Below, one piece after another: positions 24,701-36,700 of a stretch of 64,000 nt of DNA. Made by a program: the position numbers and the translations under genes. Below the pieces are notes generated by a model. That model made no database searches. It was not told where the DNA came from and saw only the letters and a list, made by a program, of their open reading frames with translations. The stretch is from Marthasterias glacialis. Taxonomy: Eukaryota; Echinodermata; Asteroidea; Forcipulatida; Asteriidae. The stretch is from contig OU452230.1 of NCBI GenBank assembly GCA_911728455.2, positions 2,034,300-2,098,299 of the forward strand. Reading direction: 5' to 3'. The first letter of the stretch is position 1; the number at the start of each line of letters is the position of its first letter.

Positions 24701-27700
24701 AACTGGGGATTTCCAAAACATCTATTGTTGGATTTGAAGCTTTGCACGTTAGAAAAACACTCCACTTCCGAATTAAAAGGGGTTTCTTTTCAGAAACTCC
24801 ACAATAAAGAGATTATTTTACGTGGTATTACTGCACAACTTACTCTCTAGAATACCTAAATCATAAGGCTCCAGAGTGTTCTCATGCGACTGAGGTGTGG
24901 AATACCCTCTCGTCCTCGCTCCGATCAGTTGGCTCCGATCATTTTATCTAAGTGAGATAACGTTGGCTTATTATCACTATTGCAAACTCTAAACATAGGA
25001 GTTTGCTTGTGCTTGGCATCATAAAGCAGTCTACCTGTACATTTGTGTGTTAATTGGTGTAACCAGACATTTTCATTGGGGGGTGGGGTGGCAAGTGGGG
25101 GAAAAGACATAGTTTTGGGGCTATAGAATTTTGAGGGAATATACTGTTATTAAATTGACAGCAGAACACCCTTAAAAAAAAAAAAAAAAAAAAATCCCCA
25201 AACCACAAAACGAGGTGATAAATCTGAAAGCCTGCTAGATACTTCTGTAATTGTCATCATTTTGTGTGTTTCGTCTGTTAATTGCAACTGTAGAAATATC
25301 GTAAATTTTTAAACACCTATTAAAGTTGAATACAGCTGCTGACATACGTCATGCTGTTTGTACGGCAGTGACAATTTGGCAAGCTTTGGCCATCCTGTAA
25401 GACATTTCACAATGCTGCTTTGTGTTTGTGAGAGTTGGATCGGCGTATCAGTTGGCGTTCAAATCAAACATTCATAGTGCATCACCACAGTGACTGCACA
25501 CAGCCCTGATGTCACATGCAACAAGGGTTTCACAAAGACAACATGGAAGGTTCAAATGAAACACAAACTCAACAATGCCCACGAAAGGATCTGTGTGTGT
25601 TAAAGGAACTTCCCCAAAGATTGATTTCATATATTTAAATTTTTTTTCTTCTCCATGGCCTTCCACAAAATTTTGGTTGGTCTGAACTTTTAGATTTGGA
25701 GGAAGTTTATGTGAATAATGACACATTGCTTGGTAACAAACATAAACACACGAACGATAACGTTGTACTTGGAACGAGTTTGGTCTAACTTTAACTGTGT
25801 TTGTCTGTCTCACAGGACACGACAGCTTTGAGTCTGTCCATCTCTCAGTGTACGCATCCGAAGGTGGCAATCCACACCTCGTTTCGGAAGGCACCCTGAC
25901 CTTTGTCCAAGATAGCACCTACTACTTAGCCCAGTTCCTCGCCTTCAGTGTCTCCGACATTACTGCCCTAGAGAACCCCTCCTCCATCAAGTCAGACCGC
26001 TTTGACCTGTGGAGGGAGGACATGTCTACGCTGGACGAGCGCCTCACGGCAGCCTTCGAGCATCTTGAATTGTCGCCGAGTTGGCGACTGGTGGAAGATA
26101 CGTCCAGACTGGATCAAGGTTAGTAATGACTAACATCTTAATCTCCTTGCAATTACAATCACATTTAAATAATCACATAAATACTTCTGAACTTAAACAT
26201 CGAAGAAGCTAATGATCTATTGGTACTGATATAACTTTATAATCTTGTTTCAGATTGAAACAAATCAATTTTCTCTCTCTCAGTAATTACAAATTCTGTA
26301 CTTTGTCTTTAAGACTTTGATAACAAGAAAATGAATATCATTCGATTGTATCCATCATGCTCAGATGCAATTACCGCCCACCTTATCAGTATCAAAAATA
26401 ATTCATGGCAATGTGTCAAACGCTGTGCATTACACGAGAGCCACTGTGTGTAGGCTAAAGGGGTCACTATCGCCTGTTTGGATTACGATCACGGTGAAGT
26501 GTCAAGTTGCTCCTCTTGCGATGCTATTAGGAGAACAACACGGAGCTGTTTTTAAGCTGTTTGAGACCAGCGTGGGATGCAGGGATCTTGGGTGTGTCGG
26601 TGTAGGAGACTCCTGAGAAAGTTGTACAATCTTCAGATGGTGTTTCTTTTTTTTTTTCATCAGTAAGACCAGATCAATGAGTTGTAATTGATGGTTTTTC
26701 GGAATGGGAACATTTCCCTTAATGTTTAGCTTTCGGTCGAAGATATTTCAGAGATCTTGGGTGTGTCAGTGTGGAAGACGTCTTAGAAAATTTGATCAGT
26801 ACAACCTTCAGATAATTGTCAGAGATGAGATAACTCTGGATTTTCTGGATTTCCGAATTTTACAAAGTTATTGTTGTGGAATTGTTTTACTTAAAAAAAA
26901 AATAATAAATGTCATTTACATACATCCAGGCCCTGTACTGTATTTTGACTACACCAAGGTGCTTGCCCCATCTACATTTAAGCACAGAATGCTGCCAATG
27001 ATACAGGTTATGGCATGGTTGGTAGCCACCAAACCCTCCACCGGTGTTTCATGGATTTTTCATTTTCATCCACTCGCATCCCTGAATTGTCGTTTTCATC
27101 AGAAAGATCAGATCAACGAGTTGTAATTTTTGGGGACGTGAACATTTTCTGAAATGTTTTTAGCTTTCAAACTGAGATATATTTCTCAGCTGTTTTCGAC
27201 CAGCACGGGATGCAGGGATCTTGGATGTGTCATTGTAAGAGACTCCTCGTAAAGTTGCGTCTACATTGGACAGTCTTCAGATGGTAGTTGGTTATCATCA
27301 GAAAGATCAGGCCCCAATTTCGAAGAGATTCTTAAGCAGAAAATAATGCCTAGCAATTTTCTGCTGAGCAAACATAGACAGGATACCAGTTACATGTGGT
27401 ATGTGGGACTTGGTATTTTGGCTGGTAACCTTATTCTGGTAAGCATATTTTTAGTTGTGCTTAGCTACTTTTTGTGCTTGAGCAGCGCTATGAACTCGAA
27501 CCCCTCCATGTTTAAGGTATAGGCCTATGGTTCTCCTACATTAAATCAGAGATTGGCATTAATTTGTCTATTAAATATTCTCCTAAAACACAACTCATCA
27601 ATCTGGGTCCAACTTCATAGAGCTGCTTAAGCACAAAAAGTACATAAGCACAACTAAAAACCTGCTTACCAGAATAAGGTTACCAGTCAAAATACCATGT

Positions 27701-30700
27701 CCCACATACCACCTTTGACTGGTATCCTGCATATGTTTGCTTAGCAGAAAATTGCTAAGCATAAATTTCTATGAAATTGGGGCCTGATCTTTCTGATGGA
27801 GTCTGATCTTTCTGATGTAATGACAGGGTGTGCATTGGCAACGTATACAGTGGTGGATATTATATGCTGTCCCAGAGATCGGATGTGTTTCAGGTGTAGG
27901 GTCACCAACGTGAGGCTCTGGCAAAAAGAGTATCTTAAACTGGTCGAATTAAAAATATAGTAGAACTTCGGCTGTTTTTTCCAGAAACATAGAGGGGTTA
28001 CATATTGTTATCTCTTCATGCATAATAAGATCACATGAAATATACATGTACATAGTAAGATCACATAGTGTTGTGTCTGATATCTGTCGTCTTTGATGGC
28101 AAGACAAAATCCCCAATCCGCTCGTTACTATCCCTTTAAAGTTGTTATGTCATGATGGAAATGGTAGAGTAGCAGCTCAATGTTCCATGCGGTATGAATT
28201 CAACCGGTCATTCAAGGTGCTGTATGTCATTTCTCTCATGAACAATTCATTTACAATATATTCTCACCGCACCTTTATAAAATGCTCAGATAAAAGGCTC
28301 TGCAAACAATCACATTGGGGGGCGGGGGGGGGGGGGGGGGGCTGGGGGTGTCCTTGGTCAGCTTTGGTGGCAGTACTTTAGTGTGTCAAAGGTAAGAGTT
28401 TGATGTATTCAAATACATCATATACCGGTAGTTAAGGGACATAGTAAGATATGGGCAGTTAGTCTCATTGTTGTTGGTGTTTGGATATGATGAGTAACCA
28501 ACACATTACACGATGGCATTTTCCATATTTGCATCTTTATATCTGAAAGGCATTAAAGTGCAGAGCAGAACAATGTCATTATACATTGTAGATGGGCATA
28601 AGATTCATCACTCGTCCAGCTCAAGAAACTCACTCATGTACACAGTTGGGTACATGTCTTCATTCCAACAGAACATTGGAGTTTTGACACTGGGAAGTCA
28701 ATGCATTTTTTTACTTGCCTTCATCATCATCATCATCATCATCTTCATCTTCGTCATCATCATCGTCATCATCATCTTCATCATCATCATTCTCATCCTA
28801 CGGCCATGGCCGAGATCAAGTCCACAATGTCTCCTCAGGCTTCTCTGTCAGTTGTTAGGCAGGCTAGGTCATCTAGTTCATGTCGTATGTCCCCGGCAAC
28901 AGCATCCAAGTAGTTCATGGGTCTTCTTCCTCTGTTGCGGCAGGGGAGTCTCCAGTTGATTAGATCTGAAATCATTTGGTCCCTAGCACAAAAACAATGG
29001 CTGATAAATCAAGCTCTTCTTTTTGAGCGATGGTTGATACTGGTTCAATGTCACCAGTAGATTTGTGCCTATTGTTTGATGTTCTCGTCAGGAGATGTTT
29101 TGCACTTGCATTTAGGAGTCTGATGTGGGTGCCATCCAATCTGTCTTGGAGCTCTTCTTTCACTGTCCATGTTTCAGCTCTATATGATAGGATGCGTTTA
29201 CTTGCCTTCTCCTTATGATTGTGTGTTGTTTCTCTGTTTATTTGACACTCACTAGATGAGTAGCTTCCTGTATTTCATAGGAGGGACATCTGGGTATGGG
29301 TACAGGAGGGACATCTGGGTATGGGTACAGGAGGGACATCTGGGTATGGGTACAGGAGGGACATCTGGGTATGGGTACAGGAGGGACATCTGGGTATGGG
29401 TACAGGAGGGACATCTGGGTATGGGTACAGGAGGGACATCTGGGTATGGGTACAGGAGGGACATCTGGGTACGAGTGTATGTCAGACACCCTTTCTTTTT
29501 AGTCGACACCCTTTTTAGTCTTTCCTCTTCTATATACTGTACGTACATGGGTAAAGAAGTGACCAATGCAGGGACTACAATGTATGTAGTTTATTGCCAA
29601 TTTAGACACCACATTTCCCAGTTCTAGCTAATGCCAGGACCCACGGAAAATACTGCTTAACACATTTCTGCTGAGCAAAAATTAGCAGAAGTCCAGTCAC
29701 AAACTGTACACGTTACATGGTATTTTGGCTGGTGACCTATTTCTGGTAAGCACAGTTGGTTTGTTGCTTTGCAAATGTGTCTGCCCAAGCAGCTGTTTGG
29801 AATAAGGCCCAGGTTTCATAATAGCGACACCGCCCCATGGTCTAGTCTTGTTTCCAGTTGTTATATTCTGCCGCATGTCGTCAGCCCCCTCGCATGTTGT
29901 CAGCCCCCTAGTCATCAACTGGCCTTGAGCGTTGTCTGCTGCTGGATGTAGGTCACTGTATCCTGACTCATTACCACAGACCCACATGATCAAGGCATGT
30001 GAAGCGCTACGCTACGTTTATGCATGGCATGACTGGAAATTTTTTTAAATTGGCTGACATTTATGTGATTTGCGCTCCCCGTCGTGACCGACTTGCCAAA
30101 CAAAACAAAAAGGTAGACAAAGTTGTGCCACGTTGAAAGCCCTGGCTTCTCGTTGTTGAATTTGTGTGGTAGCCAGGATAGTCTGGTACTCTCAAATTGA
30201 CGGGGACTACACGTTCGAGGTTTACTCAACTGAATATCTGGTGCCTATTATTTGTTCACACTTTACAGACATACAGGTCTTGAACTTCACTCTTGAAGGG
30301 ACACAGCAATTTTTTCTCTGGCAACGGGCACTTCTTATGAGGAAAATTTAAATCTGTATTGACTAAAGGACCAGGGGTGAATTTCACAAAAATTGTTCCT
30401 AATTTAGGACTAGTCCTAACTTATGACTAGTCCTATAAGTTAGGATTAGTTACTCGCCCTAACTCGAGATAAGACTAGTCCTAGTGCTTTGTGGAATCCA
30501 CACCACGCCCTGTGGCTTTTTTTAAGCCTTGGCCTTGGCCTTTTTCCTGGTGCCTTCCATTTATCACCATTTGTATATAATCCATGTATTTTCAGATTTT
30601 CTAGTTGTGATATAATGGGAATAAAAATAAAAAAAATAAAAAAATGAAGGGCACCACAGCTAAAGCACAGGGCACCACAGCAATTGTTGCTGTGTGCTTT

Positions 30701-33700
30701 GGGTTAATGTCAAGGCTTGTACGTATTACAGGGTTGTTACAGCCCGAGGCAGTGTACCCCTATGTGACTGCGATCCCATTGTGTCACCCCCAGGCCCAGG
30801 GTCGGCCATTGTGGAGCCTTCACATAATTCATGTGAACGAAAAACTCATCATGCGTGCCTCTTTCTCAGTAGTGGGCAGGTGCGATGTCAAATGATACTC
30901 TGTATCAAATTACTCCCAAGTCCACACAGTACTGCGCGTGTTTCCCTTTTTTTTGATTCTTGATTTTAAGGTGTTAAAATTTAACTTTCAGATGTGGGAA
31001 TGCTTGATTCTGCAGTGGGTGAGTTACCCATCCCTGAATCAGTGTTACTAGTTGCCGAGGTTACTGAAGATTTATGGCAAATTAAAATTGCGAACCAATA
31101 ACTTTGCTCTAGATCAGGGTGGATCAGTAGTAAATACAAGCTTTGTGTTTTTATTAAAAATATTTCATTTTAAGAGTTGATAAATATTTCGTTCCTACTA
31201 TTGAGGTATGTAGACTGATGGTGATTGAGTGACACATGTATGCATCATACATTGAGGTTTATGACAGAAAAAACAGCAGAGGATTCCACTTTAAATAAAC
31301 CTTTTACACTTATTTTTTACTCAAAGGTTTCTTCCCAAATTCATAGAATAATGACAAATTCAAACTTGCTCTTTCCGTAACATTTTCCCCCAATCGAGTT
31401 ACTGAAGATGCCATGGCCATCTTGGTTTGATACCCTGCATTCAGTATGACGAGCAGAATTTTACTTTAAAATACACATAAGGGACAGACTATTTTGCCAT
31501 CCAGCCTTGGTTTAGTTAGGAGTTGGGCTGTATCTGATTTGGGGGCTGCAGCTGCAGCTGGAGCACAGCATTAACATGCATTGAAGCATAGGCTACCCTT
31601 AGCAACATCCTTAGCAACAGCCACAGAAGAAGAGATCAGTATTAACTACATGTAGTTAACGCTGGATGTCGTGTATAGACCTCTCTTTTGCAACGTCACA
31701 GCTGCAAGTTTTGCCAACCATGGCTGGCAAAAGTACGAGCAGCCTTCACTGCAAAAAAAAAAAATTACATAAGTTTATTGATTGACCAATAATGCTATCA
31801 CTTTAATGTCTTAGTATTTTTGCCCAAAACAAAACCAAAAGGTAACCCACTACGGAGCGTGCACAGAGCATGCATTCACCATTTCATGGTTGGTTTCACC
31901 CACACAGAGGACAAGTGGTACTGGAAGTTATGCTGAAATTCTCCCATTCTGCAGGGTTTATTGTGTAATTTCCTCGATTCCAGATCTGTGTCCTTTTGTT
32001 CCACTAAGAGGATTATGAAACATCGAGAGTCTTCCACCATTGTATAGCATATTATTTTGACTCAATGAAGGTAGGTTGGAGTGAACCAAATCTCCAGCTT
32101 TCGTTCTTGTCTTAGAACCAATCCTCCGCTGTGTCTCACAGCCGAGGTCCTGAGATTCATGGTGTGTGAATATGATATTTTCTCGATCAGGAAACAGCAA
32201 AAGCCTGGTGCTTCAAAGAGAATCTTTGTTTTCTTAGCGTTGTCAAGTCAGGATTTCTTTGTGTCAGCGATACTCTCAAAGGAAAAATGAGTCCGGCAAT
32301 TCTGATAAAGTAATCCCGTCAGGCAAGACAGGAAAAAATGGAAGAATCCCGGCGGCAACTGGTTTACAACATGGTCTTAATCTGAAACTTTGTAATTGTT
32401 TTCTTCAACCATGGTTCAGAGAGTGAAATTCCCTCCAGAGATTTAATTAAGAAACACCAACACAAAGGATTAAACTTTTGCCAATAGAGGGGATTAAAGC
32501 TCAAGAACTTTATCCTTTGTTTATATTTAAGGCTTATCAGAATTTAATTTGCACGCTCTTGATTTTTGCTCTTGAGTTTGGCTTGCTTCAACTCTGTAGG
32601 ACTTCACTGTGTATTTTTCGTACTTTGTACCAAAGAAACACAAGATACTGTAGGAGACTTGTGCTGTTTTTGCACGGTAGCAGATGTAACGCCTTTATAC
32701 CTACAAACCGCGTGATGGCGCCCTTCCCATGGGTCAATTTTGCTAGGATTATTGACACAATTTATCGTTAAACACAAAATTTTCGATCTGCCTTCACCTT
32801 TTTTAGTTGTAGGGATCGCTTGACGTTTGATTGGAGAATAAAACCACAAGAATAAACAAACTGTACGAGATTGTAATCTGGCATCCACTACGAGGGCGTT
32901 TTGTACAGCTGTGTACATCTGTAACGTATGGTGTGGTCCCAAGTGTGATAGTGAAAAGGATGGGACAAAAATGAATGATTGAAAAAAAATGAATAGTACC
33001 AAAATGCATGGTTAATGACATAGGCCATGTAATGGTTTGATTAATGAATGCTGCGTGACCTTATAATATTTCAATCAACTGACAAATATCTCCTTGCGGG
33101 AAGACAGTGTCAGGTACACAAGTTGAACTCAGTTGGAACAAGCATTCATAGGTGTTGAGAAGTTTCAAGAGATGATATAGCTTTGGTTTTGGAGTTTATT
33201 TATTCTTAGGCGCTACTGAAAAAGACAGAATTATACATATTATCCTGAAACATTTTTAGGCTACAGCATTGGTTGTTTGGATGAGTACATTATTCAACTT
33301 CCGTAGCTCTTTAAAAGCATCATACAGGGATGGTTCATCATCGGTTTTTGGAAGATATGTTCATTCTAATTTTCTAAATAACATGTACCTGAATTAGCGG
33401 CTGCGGCTTGGTCGTTATTTTGACATGGGTTGAAGCATAGGAATCCAATAGCAACACCCTTAGCAACAGCAGCAGTTGCAGCCGCTAATTGGCACAAGGT
33501 CTGAGGGTACAACGATGGTTTTTGATGAGCGCATTCATTTCAAAGCTCTAGCTTTAAAGTAACATAGCAACAAAGCTAATCTGCGTACTCATGTAGTCGA
33601 CACAGTCTCAGGACTGTTGGGGGTTACTGATAGTGCGAACTAAACATCAGCTAAAGTTTTGAATAAGGGCAAAATCGACATGCAAAAATTAGAGCCAGTG

Positions 33701-36700
33701 TAAGTTAGTGGGCCAACATTCGTATGGCTATGAATGAGCGCCGAGCACGCATTCACTGCTCCAGTCACGCTATGTCTTTATTAGCCGTTTAAAACCGGTC
33801 TTAAATGGTCATGTGACCACTTTTAACCAATGGGACTGCCTTAACTCTCTGGGGTATTTATGAATCTTTGTTTAAAACGATTGTTTGAATTGTTTTCTGT
33901 TTTGCATGCTTGGTCAATTTGAAAGACATTAGGTCGTACAAAAAGATTGTCAGATGACATGTTGTAAAAGAAGGAAGTGGAAATCTCTCTCTGACTTCCT
34001 TTATTCCACAGAAAAAGGTGGTCATTTTTCCTCGGAAATTGCTCACACAGGATTTGTTACACAGCCGTCATCAATTCTGAAGTTTAGTATTTGCAGTGAA
34101 TTGTGTACAAGTGAAACAAAAATGATGACGATTTGTTTTCTAACCCCCCCCTCTCTTTCAAATAATCTCTTTCATTGAAAAAGATTCCCTTATCAAGAAA
34201 CTGTTTTTATCAAGTTTATCCAGCAATTTTGCACAGCAGAATATTTAGACTGAACATGCCCTGAGTAGCAAATGATGGTTTTTGAGTAGCAATCGATCAC
34301 ATTTTGCGTAGCATTTTGCTTTGCTGTACATGTACAAGGGGGAAATCGCTCACTGGCACCATACATTCTGAAGAAACTATATCAACAACTTTTAGCAGGT
34401 AACATTGTGAGATGTACGAGGGGAAATCGCTCACTGGCACCATACATTCTGAGGAAACTGATGTCAACAACTTTTGAGATGTTTTTAAGAACTGTTTCTC
34501 ACTCAACAACTGGAAGGCATGCACTCCTGGACTTTATTATCCCCTTTTGATTTACCAAAGCAGTTTCTAGGAAAAATAAGTGTACATTCTGTAAAGACAT
34601 CAAACTTTCACCTATATTGATGTACAGGTGAACCGGATCTGTATGATTTAAGATTACAAGTAAATCCCCATTCCATGTTGACAGTACAGATTTGGATATT
34701 TTGGTACATGATCGTAAATTACACTGCCCTGTGTATGGGCTTTCTAGGGGCCCTGTAGATGTCCTTAGTGTGACCTTCACCCATATTATGTACATAAGAC
34801 CAGAGCACTGAAGAAATATTGGGCTGGCCTGGCCCTTGTCTGGTCTGGCCCTGAACTTGCCAAAGAGAAATGCCATTCTTGCTTTACAAACATTCTCTGT
34901 GAGGCCCAATTTCATCGTAACAATTATGAGCTGTAGCACAAGTAAGCTGCTTAAAAAAAACCCAGGTTACCAGCCAATATACCTAGTATATTATTGTTCG
35001 TGACTGATTCCCTGTTTATTCCATGATAATTTTTGCCTAGCAGACAAAAAATTGCTAAAATTTGCTAAGTTTATTTTCTGCTGTTAAGTGTTATTGGCTT
35101 AAGTATGTACCTTCTCTTACGGCAAGTATACCTCGATGATGCTGCTGTGTGGCTGGATCTTTAGTCTGATGGAGGCGAAACTGTTGTTTGAATTAATTTG
35201 GAAGAGGCTGACATTTTTTGATGTACGTAATTTTCTAATTTTATTTTTAGCATTGGCAATCCTGACTTTTTCTTCAGTGACAAGATATAAACCATACAAT
35301 TTAGCATTTGGAATTTAAAAGCCAAGTGTTTTATAGTACAGTACACGGAGGTTGTAACTGGATACTTTTTTTTTTTTTTACATTTGAAGATACTGTTTAA
35401 ACCTAGCGTCATTTTCAAAATAATTGATTTTTCCTACATACAAGGAACATGTACTATTGTAACAATAGTTTGAAACATATTCTTGTGTGCCTCATTTACT
35501 CCTTTAAACTTCTCTTGACAAAATGAATTGCAAAGATCCCTAGTTTACAAGTGGGAAATAGCAGAAGCTAAACCAAAGTAGGCATACATTAATGAAATAA
35601 TACCCTATGTACAAAAAATATAACATTTGCCTCTCTCATTAGTCCATTTAAACACAGTGCCGTCCTTCTTCTGGACAGCATTTTAGGTTCCAGGCCCCCC
35701 CCCAATAAAAAAAAACATAAAAAAACTTTAAAATTTGACCGAATGTGCACAATCTGCTGTGATAATATGACCCTTACTTGATACTTTAACCACACAGAGC
35801 AAATCCCATCTATTCCATAGAAATAGGAAGACAAAAATATAAAAAAAAACCATCATTCATGGTTTGACCTCTGGCTGACCTGAGCTGTCATTTTGATAAT
35901 CTCTGTAATAGTAGGGAACAAGGCATAACCACGGTGGTGGGTTTCCAGCGTGGTGGGTTTCCAGCATGTTCGTACAGGAGTCAATGGCCTTGTCGAACTG
36001 GAAGAGGATTCCTGGAAAACCAGCAGTGGTCTGTCCGACTACTAAATTTCATAAAACTGATGGTTGTGATCGTCATAAAGTCAAGTCTGTTTTGGATGAG
36101 CCCCAATAGCGATGAGACTTCACATATTTGAAGTGAATTTCAAAAAGTTTTCACGGTGAACAAAGTTCATATCAGCAGTTTCTATCGTGTGCCACCAAAA
36201 TATTTTGTAGAGTTTAAAATGCTCAGTGTCGGCCAGGTTCGGGATGTGTACAGTTTACTGTGAGTGACGGGTAAGTCGTAGGTTGGTAGTGTTGGTAGTG
36301 GTCCAAAGTATTTGGAAATTAATTGGTCAGAGAATGCTGCAATATTGAGTTGATACACCACCAGTTATTCACAGAATCACCACAAGAGAGATTATTTTCT
36401 ATGGTTTTCATACCATGCAAAATTTAAAATCTAGTGGTATAACATCTGCTTTAGAATGGCAAAGGTCATGGGTTTGAATCCCACCCGAGTAATATGCCTG
36501 TAGATTTTTTTTCCCACTGGAAAATACTGAGAATACAGAGCTTAACACATATCGGTGTAGGGTATTCAACACAAATAATATTCCTTATCCCCGATGCAAA
36601 TTTAACATCTATTACTTGTGGTGTGTTTGTTTACAAAGCCCCAAGGGGTGTTTGCAAATTAGGTGAAAGGTAGTTTTATATTGAAATGCAGACTTCGATT

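Larger units (their letters stand above)
22164..25815 (+). other. Intron 2 (3652 bp)
   Basis: It starts with a MITE-D copy 43 bp after the donor, then a SINE-B split by a SINE-C insertion (22522-23100). Element H copy 2 starts at 24227 and a short hairpin lies at 24629. A 21-base A run lies at 25174-25194. The stretches 23110-24220 and 24680-25800 show no gene; their overlapping frames on both strands lack any recognised motif. Confidence 0.8.
27296..27798. repeat. 0.5-kb palindrome made of two inverted MITE-D copies plus flank
   Basis: 27296-27321 and 27773-27798 are perfect 26-bp inverted repeats covering the CATCAGAAAGATCAG flank and the start of MITE-D. The MITE-D copies continue the arms with lower identity. 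A spacer of about 100 bp (27505-27604) separates them. Confidence 0.85.

Noticed and set aside
26704..27126. 140-codon plus-strand frame in intron 3
   Set aside because: It crosses the diverged tandem repeat and has no recognised motif.
28513..28959. Frames with runs of Ile or His (for example HHHHHHHLHL)
   Set aside because: They translate the (ATC)n tail of the antisense LINE relic.
29280..29479. Regularly spaced repeat resembling a CRISPR array
   Set aside because: Units are head-to-tail with no spacers, and the DNA is eukaryotic.
29238..29627. Overlapping open frames on both strands with repeated 25-residue units (GGTSGYGYRRDIWVWVQEGH)
   Set aside because: The 25-bp minisatellite unit has no stop in any frame, so all frames stay open. 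No splice sites, homology or flanking coding sequence support it.
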